NCBI GenBank assembly: GCA_033239525.1
Contig: BSYO01000019.1
Span: 7,355,006-7,419,005, forward strand
Direction: 5' to 3'
Source of the DNA: Nepenthes gracilis
Taxonomy: Eukaryota; Streptophyta; Magnoliopsida; Caryophyllales; Nepenthaceae
Length of the DNA stretch: 64,000 bases
Numbering within the stretch: the stretch's first letter is position 1; each line of letters starts with the position of its first letter. Below are positions 24,582-35,280 of the stretch, one piece after another. The notes below the pieces were generated by a model. That model did not search any database and was not told the origin of the DNA. It was given only the letters and a program-made list of their open reading frames with translations. The position numbers and the translations under genes were made by a program.

Positions 24582-25301
24582 ATGATCAGCAGGAAAGACA
24601 GTACGTCCACCCGGGAAGAGGAGCGCTACGACAGGTGCCTTCCGTCAGGTGGCAGAGTGAGCGGCGGCCCTGGCACCAGCGTACACAAGCTAGTGCAGAG
24701 GGTGGACAGCCTCACAAGAGCTGTCCGCTCCCTTCGAGAGAAGGTGGACGGCCAACCCAGGGTCTCGCACCCAGAAAGCCCGCGTCCAGCAGCTCCCCAA
24801 AGGCAACGCTCAGTGCGGACTCCTAGCGAGTTGAGGGACTACCTCAATAGGAAAAAGTCCATGAGCCAAGCCCAGATGAAAAAAGGGCTCAAAAGGCTCT
24901 GTAAGACGGTCTTCGGGCCCAAAGTCGGTGAAAAAAGTCAGCCGGGAGGACGAGAAGACCCCCTGTCCCCAAGGACAGGGGAAGGAAAAAGAAGGGCGAG
25001 CACCCAGTTGAAGATCCAAGGGCCGTCTAGGTAAGGTGAGCCTGAATGGATGGTCCTTGGAGGCGAGCGGCTATCCAGCCCGCTGGCCTTCACTGACTCC
25101 CTCACCAACATCCTGAGGCAGATCAGGGATGAGGAGTTCCTAAGATGGCCCAAGGCATTGAAGAACCCAGAGGGAGGTGACCAGTGGGAGTACTGCCACT
25201 ACCACTGCAGCCGTGGCCACGACACCGAAGACTGCCGGAAGCTCCAGGCGGAAATCGAGCGGCTCACAATGGAGGGCTATCTCGACCGCTTCCTGTCGTG
25301 A
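24582..25301 (+). pseudogene. Shortened Tat gag without capsid core
   Basis: One frame of 240 codons from ATG 24582 to the stop at 25299-25301, with a single internal TAA at 25032-25034 ('aggtaaggtgag' also resembles a splice donor). The N-terminal 110 residues hold a short heptad-like stretch 'VHKLVQRVDSLTRAVRSL'. The C-terminal third has 'EFLRWPKALKNPEGGDQ' and a CX2HX4HX4C knuckle (C-H-H-C in 'YCHYHCSRGHDTEDC'), then 'LQAEIERL'. The middle region with the usual 'YDG..DP..H' capsid opening is missing, so it could bind RNA but probably not build a particle alone. The nearest relative in the window is the gag at 1-1567. Confidence 0.8.
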
Positions 25302-25628
25302 CCCAGGCATACCCGGTCGCGCCGCTCAAAGGGTAAGGCCATAATGGCTGTGGAGCACGCCTGACCACTCGCTGAGGGCGCCAGTACCAGCGAGGCCAGC
25401 CCCAAACGCAGCTGTCGCAGGGATTAAGGAGACGACAGAAGAGGAGAATGAAGGCCCAAGCGCGCGGACTGCTAAAAAAAAAAGGGGAGAGGGAGAAAGA
25501 GAAGGAGAGAAAAGGCCCCGGAGGCCACTTGATGTAAAATATGCACGTCAATAAAAGAAAAAAAATCTTCTCATTATGCTTATTCTGAAGCATTCTCATA
25601 CTCCCTCATCAACAACGAAGCAACATCA
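25302..25628. other. Non-coding interior after gag of the Tat-type element
   Basis: GA-rich stretch with no pol similarity; the position where protease-RT-integrase would lie in an autonomous element is empty. It ends in 'aaaagaaaaaaaatcttc' and leads into the minisatellite. Confidence 0.55.
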
Positions 25629-26000
25629 ACATCAACGAAAAACTTCGGGCGCCTAACTCCGAGCGGCCTCGGCCATCGGATCCGGTGGTCGCAACGAAAA
25701 CTTCGGGCACCAATTCGAGCAGCCCTCAGCGATCGGATCCCGGTGGTCGTGCAATGAAAACTTCGGGTGCCAACCCGGCGGCCTCGGCCGGTCGGATCCG
25801 GTGGTCGTGCAACGAAAACTCGGGGCGCTAACTGGCGAAAGTCGGATCAGTGGCGTGGATCCCAATGGTCGGCAACAAAACTCGGGCGCCAACTCGAGCG
25901 GCCCCAACAGTCGAATCCCCGGTGGTCGAGGCAATGAAAACTGGCGCTAACCCGGCCGAGCGACCCCGGTCGGACCCCAAAGGACGGCAACAAAGACTCG
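25629..26000. repeat. GC-rich minisatellite, unit about 60 bp
   Basis: Six to seven degrading copies of a unit containing 'aacgaaaacttcggg', 'cgccaactcgagcggcc' and 'ggatccggtggtcgtgcaa'. The copies get shorter and more divergent towards 26000, and related fragments ('gaccgagaggtc') run to about 26130. Tandem repeats between coding region and 3' LTR are a known trait of Tat/Ogre-type plant elements and a source of satellites. No long ORF across it is meaningful. Confidence 0.85.
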
Positions 26001-26355
26001 GCGCCAAGCGGCCTTGAGGCGGCACCACAGAGGTCGCAACAACAAAAACTATTGTGACCGAGAGCAATCCTAAAAGGCCGGCCCCGAGAGGTCAAAACTA
26101 AAAACTCGATTGTGACCGAGAGGTCCCAGAGACCGGGCAATAAAAATAAAGCCAAAGGGTTAAAAGCTAGAAGTCCCTAAGAGGACCGTGTACCCAAAAC
26201 CAAGAAGTTAAAGGGTTGAGCACCTGAAAAAGGTTGCGCACTCAAAACTAAAAAGTCAGGCGCCATACAGCACGCCGGAAAAAAAAAAAAAAAACACGCC
26301 CATGTAAACAAGACAAAAGAAACGTCCGAAGCTCTAATGCAAAAAAGGACAAGTC
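26001..26355. other. 3' flank of the antisense gene
   Basis: Degenerate repeat tail, then 'aaccaagaagttaaaggg'-like words and a poly-A tract at about 26279-26294. It probably covers the end of the antisense transcript: an AATAAG-like variant signal lies on the minus strand near 26350-26362. Confidence 0.45.
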
Positions 26356-28509
26356 TTATTCATAAAAATGAATTTGTATACAAGTGTAACAAAACGAGAA
26401 AAGAAACAACGTATCGAGGGAGCACCCCTCAGCTCCCTCCTTGAGCCTCTTGGGCTCCTGAAGATCCCGCCTGGTCCACCAGAGCTGCCTCCTCGGGCGT
26501 AAGAGGTTCACCACAGGCCCTGCCCGAGGAGGTCCAGGGAAAGGCCGATCAGCAACGCCGTATAAGTCTTCTACGCTCAAGGCGCTGGCGTTCCTGGGAT
26601 CGAAGACGGCTATAGGAAATTGTGGACGGATCAGTCGCACCACCCGACGGCACATGCGAATGTCGTCCTAGAACTTGCCCTCCAGCACTGGAGCCATCTC
26701 AACAATCTGCACAGACGTCCTCAACCTCTCTTCTTGGCGAAGGATCCGATCCTGAAGGAGGCCCTGCCGAAGCCACAGAAGCTTGACAGTGTCCTCCAAA
26801 GAAGCAATCTTCTCCTTAGCTTCAGCCAGCTCCGCCTCCGCTCGCTGCGCGGCCTCATGGGCAGCCCTCGAAGACCCCATTTCCAAGCGGGATTGGGCGA
26901 TGACTCCCACCAGTCCACTGAGGCCCCTGATTAGGCCTTGGAGCTGCAATAGAAAGGTTCGTCAAAATGCGAAGAGATGGGGACAAGGCAGGAAAGGAAA
27001 CAGAGGATTACCTTATAAATGAGAGGGTCATCCCCTGCGCTACACTCCCCATGGATCTCGAACTCATGAAGACCACTCCTGGGCCCCGCAGGCGTCGCCT
27101 CAGATATGGACTCAGCGGCTATAAAAGGCAGCGATAAGCCTGCCTCAAAATCAGCGTCTCCAAAAAACTCGGACGACCGCTCAGCTTCAACCACAGAAGG
27201 ACACTCAGAAGGATTGAGGAGCTCATCAATACTTAGGTCCTCGACTTCTTCCACCTCTTGGACCATTTCAGCCGTCATCCCCCTCTCAGAGTCCACCATG
27301 ATGCTCCCGCCTCCTATGTCCTCGGAAGGGTGATCAATCCTGTCTGAGACGTCACCAGGCAGATTAGCGGGAGCTCCGAAGACGGGATCATCACGGGGAT
27401 GGACGGTCCGAGAGCTCCGCAGTCTGAACGGGCACCTCCACGGGTGCAGCAAGGAGATTAGCAGTGGAAGTGAAGGCGAGACCTTTAGATCCCGAGGACC
27501 CCGGAAGAAAGACTCCAATCCTCGGCCTCTTAATCAGAGGAACATCATCGTCATCATCGTCACCAAGGGGCTCAGCGTCCGAAAGCTCCGCCACCTGAGC
27601 AATTGCCCCCGAGGGCCCAGCAAGATTAGCAGTGGCAGTGAAGGCGAGACCTCCAGACCCCGAGGACTCAGGCATGGAACCAGTCCCCGACCTCTTAATC
27701 AGAGGAGCAGCCACGTCATCATCGCTCAGATCATCGATGTCAAAATCATCATCAGAGGAGGGCTCAGCAATGGGACCACCAATCCTCAGTGTCCTAGCTC
27801 TCGTCCTCGGTCTCTCCTTGGCCTTTACGGAAGGAGTTGTGCCAGAAGCCTCATCCCGCGGTCCCCACTTGGCCTCCTTGAATTTCTCAGGAGACAGCCA
27901 GATGTTGCACTTGTTCAGGTGGAAGGTCCACAGATTGGCCAGCACCAAGTCCGTGTACACCTTCACATTCTCCATGTCCTCCCTCGAAGGGTCAGAGCTG
28001 TACTGGCAAGCCACTTTCCCCCACTTAAAAAGGATGGCCCAGTGCTCGTGGACGCCAAGGAAGAAAAATTTATCCTTCCACCGCTTCGTGGAGTTCGAGT
28101 TACCTCCACACAACAAAGAAAATTCTGGGTGGGGAGTCATCACAATCCAGTCAAGGTTCTGTGTAAAGCGGAACATCACCTTGACTGTAAAAGCATTCAA
28201 GAGCTTATCATGACACCGGAAGAAAACGCACAAGGATACCAGATACCTTCTGCGTTTGGGCTAAAGTCTGGCAAGAGGCACCCCGAGCGCCCTCATAATG
28301 TCATAGAGCTTCTCCGCGATGGAAAACCGTAGCCCACCTTTGAGGTGGATTTCGTAAACGGTAATGAAGCCGTCCGGAGGGTACAGTGCCCTATTATGCG
28401 ACTCCGGAATCATCATGGCCATAGACTCAGGGATTCGATATCGAACTCGAATCTCCGTGAGCTTGTCGAGCGTTACCGTGGAAGCAATGTCTCTCACTCC
28501 AGGCGCCAT
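26356..28509 (-). CDS. Antisense spliced gene of the Tat element (transposase_28-like)
   Basis: Two exons on the strand opposite the element. Exon 1 (28509-27012) starts MAPGVRDIAST; then 'FITVYEIHLKGGLRFSIAEK', 'SLCVFF' and, near residue 140, 'KRWKDKFFFLGVHEHWA', the conserved domain labelled 'putative gypsy type transposon'. A long acidic, Ser-rich middle part follows, with poly-Asp and a repeated 'PLIKR...AELSD' unit. A 68-nt GT-AG intron (26944-27011, phase 0) leads to exon 2, an amphipathic coiled-coil stretch ('AAQRAEAELAEAKEKIASLE') and a C-terminal block 'DPRNASALSVEDL' shared with the copy at 39537-40338. Damage is light: one TAG at 28261-28263, a frameshift near 27400-27420, and a stop at 26668-26670. 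Molecular function unknown; the acidic part and coiled coil suggest protein-protein contacts. It could encode a product only with readthrough or in a less damaged sister copy. Confidence 0.72.
26944..27011 (-). other. Predicted intron of the antisense gene
   Basis: Donor AAG|GTAATC at 27012/27011, pyrimidine-rich body, acceptor CTATTGCAG| at 26944. It separates codons cleanly (phase 0) and joins 'DPLIYK' to 'LQGLIRG'. Without removal the frame runs into Cys/Phe/Leu-rich sequence unlike either side. A counterpart with acceptor mutated to CAA is at about 39996-40046. Confidence 0.7.
27540..27720 (-). repeat. Internal duplication in the acidic region
   Basis: The protein segment running from 'PLIKR' through 'SGSGGLAFTATANL' to 'AELSD' is repeated once (second copy 'SGSKGLAFTSTANL'), a unit of roughly 45-50 codons. 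The DNA copies share 'agcagtggcagtgaaggcga'-type blocks near 27460 and 27630. Confidence 0.7.
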
Positions 28510-28960
28510 GAACGCCGAAAAACAAAGGCGAAGAAGAAACTCGAGCGAAGAGAGAGCGAAAGGCCTCAACACTCAGAGGAGAAAACGAAAGAGCAGGCGC
28601 GAAGATGAAAAATCAGGGCAAAGAGGCATTTAAATAAACCCTGGATTGTGAATGGCGCACTCATTACCCTTGCCACGCGTCAACCGGCCATTCGTTTCAG
28701 AGGAATGATGGCCTTTCCTTCCCAAGGCACCTGTCAGCGCGTCACATCAACCAGGCACCGCATTTAATGCCCGACAGAGAAGCGAAGCGGCAGCGGTGAA
28801 AAAGCCTCGGACCTAGAAGAGGTCCTAGGACCACCACCCATCAAGCTCAACGCAGTACTCACCACAAGGACACACGTACTCGAACGATCGACTCCTCTAG
28901 CGTACTAACGACTTCACGCCAAACGGCCGAGAACTTCGGGCCCTTTGGTATGGGGGGCTA
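28510..28960 (-). promoter_or_regulatory. Promoter region of the antisense gene and PPT
   Basis: On the minus strand a TATA box TTTATTTAAATG lies at 28628-28638, about 120 bp before the ATG at 28509, a normal distance for a plant gene. The stretch to 28946 has no ORF. The element's own polypurine tract (plus strand ggtatggggggcta, 28947-28960) abuts the 3' LTR, so antisense promoter and sense PPT/U3 are side by side. Confidence 0.55.
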
Positions 28961-29947
28961 TGTTGGGCCCTAATATAAAGGCCCATAAAAACACGGCCCA
29001 GAAGAAAGGCCCAAGCGAGAGGCCCAGAGAAGAAGCCAATGGCCCAAAGACCAAGACTGCAGCAGAAGCCCAAGAAGTTCCGTTCGCTCGTAAGCAAGCT
29101 CGAGGACAACGCTAGCAATATTCGAGTACACAGAAGCAAAAGGGACCGAGAACTCTGGAAGCTCTGCTGAGTCCCAGAATCACCTGAGAGGTCAAGAAGA
29201 GGCTCTCGCACTTTACTTAGAAGATCCTCCAAGAACAGCCTCCTCTTACGAGTCCGCGAACTCACGAGGAGCCCCACTCAGGGACGAGGACCACCTATGC
29301 TCAAGGATGCCAGCTAAGCGATTTCATCGGTTCCCAAGGAAACCTGCAACCGCTGCCAGTTACCGTCTCAACAGGGCACACCTAGTCAAATCAAGACTGA
29401 CGCACCTAGTTCTGCCAACGGTGCTAGCCGCATGCCTTACCGCGCACGTCAGCAGCATTAATGAGGCCAGTGGGACACTGCACAGCATTTGGGCCATCCG
29501 ATGGCTGCCACGCGTCGCCATCCCAACGGCCTGGACTCCCCTCTAAATACCCAGTAAAGTCCCTCTCAAAAGAGGCCAGACTCTTTTCCCCCAAAAGGCA
29601 AAAGCAAAGAGATCCCCAACGAAAAAGGCAAAGACTCCCCGCGAGCATAGCCTTCTAAGAAGGAAACGCAAAACAATAGACAAGGAAGGGATTAACCCCA
29701 ACGCTTGTACTTTGTAAAGACTACAACCCAAATAGTGAAGCACTTTCAAGTCCCTGAACCTCGTGGTTTTTCCTCCCCATTCAAGAGGGGGTTTTCCACG
29801 TAAAAGATCTGGTTCCAATCTTCCTCTCGTGTCCATTACCGCATTCACTTGCGTTGCCTGGAAACCAGGGATCGAATTGGACCCCGTGGATTCAGCACAC
29901 CAGCTAACCACGGATTCGATTGGATGTCGCGGATCCAGAATGCAACA
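28961..29947 (+). repeat. 3' LTR of the non-autonomous Tat element
   Basis: Begins TGTTGGGCCCT directly after the PPT and ends ...aatgcaaca at the AGTAT duplication. A 24-bp duplication relative to the 5' LTR lies near 29607-29633 ('agatccccaacgaaaaagg'). The GGCCCA cluster is at 28964-29046. Confidence 0.92.
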
Positions 29948-29952
29948 AGTAT

Positions 29953-31627
29953 AGAAACTAACTTTCAAATGTTCTGAAATCAAAATTAAATATCGATATC
30001 ATAATATTATTATTGTCAGAATACAATAATAATTAAATAACTATAAGTTGAAATATTAATATTCCAAAATATTGATTTATAATAAAATATTGAATTGATT
30101 ACAGCCCCGTAAGCAAATATCCGAAAAGTAAAATGTCTCAATCTAAAATTCCTACAAGTAATCCAAACTTACTAATCTGGAAAGGTTAGCAAAAAATAAA
30201 GTAATAGTATTCATTTACTCAATAAGATGTATATAATTTTATATGTGAATATATATCGAAGAAACATGCTATAATATCATCTCATAAAACATTTCATGCA
30301 TAATCTATAATTTCAATATCAAACATTACAGACTGCACAAATACGTAACATAACACTAAAATCATGCTATAACATGGGAGACCAAGGATAATTGATGATC
30401 TCATAGACAAAGGACAAATATTGAAGATCAGAATATGTTCTTCCACATAACTAAAAGCCATATACTATTATTTAAGATCCGTATATGGGCTATCTATATA
30501 TAATGTTATAATCGGGGCCAAATGCCTTTTTTGACCTGCAAATGATAGGTGTGACATTTAACTTATAATATATTAGAGTATATCCTAATATATTCTATCA
30601 ATTCTCTATAATAATATATATATTATCAAACTAAAAATCTTCTTAAATATAAATATAATTTTGGATTTTCTTATACTAAAAAAATACACTTATTATCAAA
30701 TTTATGTTGAATTTTTTTTATCTTTTTTTTTAAAATGTATGATATGCAGGAACACAAGATCATACAGAAATGTTATTATGCATTTTTAAAATATGTAAAA
30801 GTATAACGTATAATTTACAAATATATAGAAATTCTAAGATGCATATATAAAACATATAAAGGCTAAATTATGAGGATTTGTAGGAATTCAGTATACTTGG
30901 TATAATTTCATGAATTTCCTACAACATGAAAACATGCAGAAGTAATTAGGTAGGGATTATCAACATATAGTATAATCTATATAGAAATTTAGTGCATGCA
31001 GGAATATATATATGGATATTGAAGACATACAAGTGTATATTGAAGAAAATCAGCATGAAAATAAATTTTGTATAGATTCAACGCATATATTTTATAAAAC
31101 TTGTATGAAATAGGTATGAAAATACATGCATATAAGGCAATAAAATTTTATATAGAAAAATAATATATGTATGGGGATTTGAAATAATAAATACTAAAAA
31201 ATGCAAGGAGAGATTAGCAATAAAGAAAATAGGGTTTGAATGCATTGCCTTAACTTGATTTTACCTAAAGATCTCTTGATTTCTCTTTAATTTCTCATTC
31301 TCCTTCTTTCACTCTATTCTTTTTTTCTTTTTTTCTTCTCTTTTTTTATTTTCTCTCAAAACTCAGGTCAAAATGAACCAAAATCAGCCAATGGGCCAAT
31401 TTATAAAGTAAAGTTGGTGCACATTTGCCCATCAAGTATAGATTAGGCACTAAAGTATAATCCATATCACACCTGATTGTCTCTCACATAGGTGCTAACA
31501 ATTTGTTCAAAACAAGTATAAGTTCCTTAAAGATGGACATTAGATGTGTACAATTTGCCTAAAATGCATATAAGCGCAGCTTTAGCGATGACATCATAAT
31601 TCATTAACAAAATAGAGAGGGGTGTAA
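29953..31627 (-). repeat. Left LTR of chromovirus remnant, part b
   Basis: Continues 23291-23575 after the nested element. It is homologous to 32860-33482 up to about 30548 ('gacctgcaaatgatag'). The remainder to the PPT at 31628 has no counterpart left in the right LTR. On the minus strand a U5 splice-acceptor-like 'aacctttccagattag' is near 30170-30190, and a CT-rich leader (plus strand) is at about 31290-31370. Part a plus part b is about 1.96 kb. Confidence 0.78.
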
Positions 31628-31639
31628 TTCTCCACTCCT

Positions 31640-32560
31640 TTAAAATTTCTTCTTTAAAATTTAGCGTATCTCAATAAATAGAAGAATTGATCTATGTGGG
31701 AGTCCACCATACTCCACTACGCAACTCTAATATTTTGTCTTCAATGTCAAAATAACCTTAGCCATGTTCCATCTCTTGATCATCCTTAAATGGACTATCA
31801 TTTCCAATTCGACATGCCAACTTTAGCTTTTCTTGCTCCTGTTTAGATAGAAAAACTTGATTAAGTACTTCACCATAAGTCCTCATTCTCTAGGTCACCA
31901 ATTGTTGCCAAATGGTGTCATTCAACCTTTTTAAAAATTTTCTTGTCCTCCTAACTTCATCCGTTACAACATGCGGGAAAAATGTGACAATTCTATAAAT
32001 TTAGTAGCATATTCTACCATCGTTTAATTTCCTTACCTTAGTTAGGTAAATTCATCTTCTTTTGTTTCCTTAAACTTGTAGGAAAATAATTCTTTAAAAA
32101 AGCTTTCACAAAAATATTCTAAAATATCTCTTCATTTTTCAAATCCAAAATTCTCTTCTTTATACTCTACCAATGGTTCACCTTTCTTTCCAACTTATAG
32201 GAGACAAATATCACTTTCTCTCCCCCTAAGCAGCAAATTACCTCAAAAAAGTTTTCGATTCTTTGAATACAAACTTCAGTCTTCGCAGTCCCAAAATTTT
32301 CACTACTTGTTCACTGATAAATCAATCATACATCATCCTTGTAACTGCTTGATTTACTACCACTGGCTACGGATTGGGCAATCTCTAGGCCATCCTTCCA
32401 CCATGTCTACCATTCTAGTCATACATATGAGGAAATCCTCTTCTTGGATAGGGCATAAACTTGATCCTCCTTGTCCAATTGACATGCTCAAACTTATCAT
32501 GAGATATTTAACCAATTTAAATTCCTCAAATCAAATAAGACACTCTTCTTATGACTTTTA
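31640..32560 (-). pseudogene. Chromovirus gag remnant
   Basis: Frame read leftwards with 'ETKEDEFT', 'TMVEYATKFIELSHF' and 'WSIKKRILDLKNEEIF', matching the gag domain of Tekay/Del elements ('F..LRQG..TVAEYA.KF.ELSRF'). There are many in-frame stops. No zinc knuckle or pol follows; the sequence passes straight to the PPT at 31626-31643, so pol has been deleted. Confidence 0.72.
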
Positions 32561-32572
32561 TGGTATCATTTC

Positions 32573-33482
32573 TATCATTTTCCTGATTCTAAAACTAAAG
32601 TTATTACTTTATTAATCTATAATCAACTTAAATCCTAATGACTCAAAATTTTATTGTTTATTCCACTAATAGAAATAAAATCCAAAATTAAATATCATGA
32701 TGTAAACCTATCAATTTAAATATCGTCAAATGACCAAAATAATTAAATATTCAAACTACGGATTGAAATACCACACCCGTAAGTGGCTTCAAAACCGACA
32801 ATTACCTAACCTAGAATAAAATGTAAGGAAAAGTATTTGAGCAATATTCGAGCATAGAAATTAACTTCCAAATATTCCAAAATAAAACTTAAATATCAAA
32901 ATCATAATATCATCATCCAATGGATACAATAATAATCAAATAACTACAAGCTGAAAAATTAATATTTTGAAATATTAATCGGCAATAAAACATTGAATTA
33001 ATTACAACATCCTAAGCTAATATCCAAACAACAAAATCTTTCGATTTAAAATTCTTACAAATAATCGAAACCTACTAATCTAGAGAACATAACAAAATGA
33101 AGTAAGAGTGAACAAATTGTCCTATAGGACATATATAATTTCATATGTAAACATATATTGAAGAAATATGTTAGATAATAGCATAATCTAAAATCCAAAA
33201 ATTCGATAACATCATCTCACAAGACATTTCACGCATAATCTGTAATTGCAATGTTAAACATATGAAATTGTATAAATGTATAAAACATACTAAAATCATA
33301 CTATAACATAGTGGACCAAGAATTACTAATTACCTCTTGACAAAGGGCAAATCTTGTATATTAGATTATAATCGTTTCATATAATCAAAAGTTATACACT
33401 ACTATTCAAAATCCATAAATAAGCTGTTCACATATAACCCATAGATAAAATCAAACGTTACTTTTCTGACCTGTGAATGAAT
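32573..33482 (-). repeat. Right LTR of chromovirus remnant (partial)
   Basis: Starts tatcattttcctgattc (TG mutated) next to the decayed primer site. It is collinear with 23291-23575 plus 29953-30548, ending near 'ctgacctgtgaatga'. It preserves the uninterrupted target site of the nested element at about 32850-32870. Confidence 0.72.
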
Positions 33483-33695
33483 ATACGATGGTCCATTAAT
33501 ATTGACCCCCTAACCTTTGCCAATTTCTCGTCAAACTTGGTCTATTTTTTTTTTGCCATTAAATTCATTAAACAATATAACAATAATAATAATGCCTTCT
33601 ATATTATAATATGTAGGGTTAGCTATATAAATTTATTACTTTGATTTTATTTGATTTAGTGTAATATTTTTAAGAGATTATGTAACATCAGATTT
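33483..33695. other. Junction between two chromovirus remnants
   Basis: AT-rich sequence with a short 'ataataataat' run and no recognisable coding. Probably an eroded or recombined boundary. Confidence 0.4.
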
Positions 33696-35183
33696 TTATT
33701 TATGGAATATCACATACGCCAAATACACTCGACATCTATTCTTCATAAACTGACTCCCATGTAGAGCTGAAATTAATCCAATTGTCTTCTTTCCAACTTC
33801 TCGGAACTCAATGGAATCATACCCATGGATACAAAATAAGACGTACTTATTGTAGCAATTCACACTAGCTTGATAGCATGCTAAGCATTCCATTTCCAAA
33901 ATAGCATTAAAGTCTGGCATATTAAATAAAATCAAGTGAGCCAATAATTCAAATCTATCGACCCAAATCAGATACTGAGGATATATAATATCAACCAACA
34001 AAAACTTACCCATAGGGGTAAATACTATCAATACAAACTTTAAAATTTAAGGGGGCACACATACATTATAAACAAACTTAGGAACCACAAAAGAATATAT
34101 AGATTTGATATCATTCAATATATAGCCATAGAGTCAAAAATTTGCATATTACTCTCAATTATTGACAAATCTGCTCTCACACCATTCATCGTCAGTGCAA
34201 ACGTTCCCCCAGGAATGGAAGTCTTCTTCTTTGGATGCCTCAGAGGAAATAGGCAATCCCTTACCATGTGGCCAAGTCAGCTGCAACTAAAGCAAGCTCT
34301 ACTTTGATGATAACATTGTCTCCCCGCATGATTCTTGCCACAATACTCGCACACTGTCTTTGAATATTGGGGTTTTGTCAAAGAAAACTTCACCCCATTC
34401 ACTTTTCCTTTATCTTGGGCCTTAGACTAAGAGTGAGAACCTTCGGCCTTCAAACTTTAACTTCTACCTTCCGATCTTATCTTGAAATACTTCTCCATCA
34501 TTTGCTATTACTCAATGTGAAGGGCCCGATCAAGTATTTTTCTATATGTCCATAATTAGAGGGGCACCAACTACTTTCTAATCAAATCTTATAACCATCG
34601 CAAAGACTTCCAAACTCTACAGGCCTCATCTTCCACCATATGAGGAACAAAGGAAGACAATTCAGAAACTTTGTATGATATCCACCACCATCTTGCTCCC
34701 TTACCTCAAATGATTAAACTCATCTTCCTTAATCTCCTGAGCACTGGTGGGGAAAAATTTCTCTGTAAAAGATTCTACAAACAAGTCACATGAAATCTCC
34801 TCATTATCAATTCCCAAGATTTATTGTTGAGTGGACCACCACCAATTTGCCTCTCTTTCAAGTTTGTAGGGAGCAAACTTAACCTCATCATCCTCAAATA
34901 ATTGATTATTTCAAACACTTTCTCCACTCAATGTATCCAATTCTCTGCTTTAATGAGGACAGATTCCCTTGAAAACTCTAGAACATACTCACTTGTAAAG
35001 CGATTAAAAGGGGTCCTTCCATGCCCTTGGTCATCCATCCTTCTTCTTGTGGCTAAATTCTCATCTTGCCATTGAATCATTTAGTCCATAATATTACTCA
35101 TGCGACCCATCATTGCTAAGTAGTCATATTCATAACTCGACCCCGGTCCTCCTCACCTCACCCAAACTTGTGTTTTTGGCCAT
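33696..35183 (-). pseudogene. Chromovirus gag-protease remnant
   Basis: The ATG at 35183 opens MAKNTSLGEV. Capsid-type sequence follows to about 34400 ('FNRFTSEYVLEFS', 'FEIINYL'). A CX2CX4H-type knuckle region is at 34360-34270 ('CEYCGKNHAGRQC', then 'CFSC..LGHMVRDC'). The protease is at about 34100-33696 with 'NMPDFNAILEMECLA' (normally 'MxDFDVILGMDWLA') and 'LISALHGSQFMKNRCRVYLAYV'. The catalytic DSG appears as DSM. Single-frame stretches alternate with stops. RT and integrase would lie to the left but are missing. Confidence 0.78.
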
Positions 35184-35280
35184 ATTGATACTTATTATAT
35201 ATAAATATTTAAGTAATTAGTTCCTCAAAATTTACCGAAAATGCTTTTCGATATGAAATCTTCTCTCTGATATCATTCAC

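Larger units (their letters stand above)
23576..29947 (+). mobile_element. Non-autonomous Tat-lineage element with an antisense spliced gene
   Basis: LTRs 23576-24538 (963 bp) and 28961-29947 (987 bp); the difference is a 24-bp duplication in the 3' LTR. The 5-bp target duplication AGTAT is at 23571-23575 and 29948-29952. The sister LTR at 32573-33482 shows the empty site ('gagcatagaaattaac' against 'gagtatagaaactaac'), confirming the ends. The interior has a gag lacking capsid core, a minisatellite and an antisense gene; protease, RT and integrase are absent. LTR identity is about 95-96% by eye. Base composition is clearly richer in GC than both flanks, consistent with a younger insertion. 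Confidence 0.92.
23291..33482 (-). mobile_element. Chromovirus remnant (LTR - gag - partial LTR) hosting a nested element
   Basis: Left LTR 23291-31627 (interrupted), internal remnant 31628-32572, right LTR from 32573 to about 33482. A PPT-like 'attctccactcctttaaa' lies at 31626-31643, in the same context as the PPTs of the other chromoviruses here. The primer-site remnant 'tggtatcattt' lies at 32560-32570. Protease, RT and integrase are gone; only gag remains. The right LTR matches the left for about 0.9 kb and then stops. No right-hand target duplication can be assigned. Confidence 0.72.

Noticed and set aside
25653..26155. Proline/arginine-rich minus-strand frames
   Set aside because: Translations of the 60-bp minisatellite, with no consistent frame between units.
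27632..28332. Plus-strand frames of 137-193 codons
   Set aside because: Shadows of the antisense gene; the minus-strand frame carries the conserved domain and motif order.
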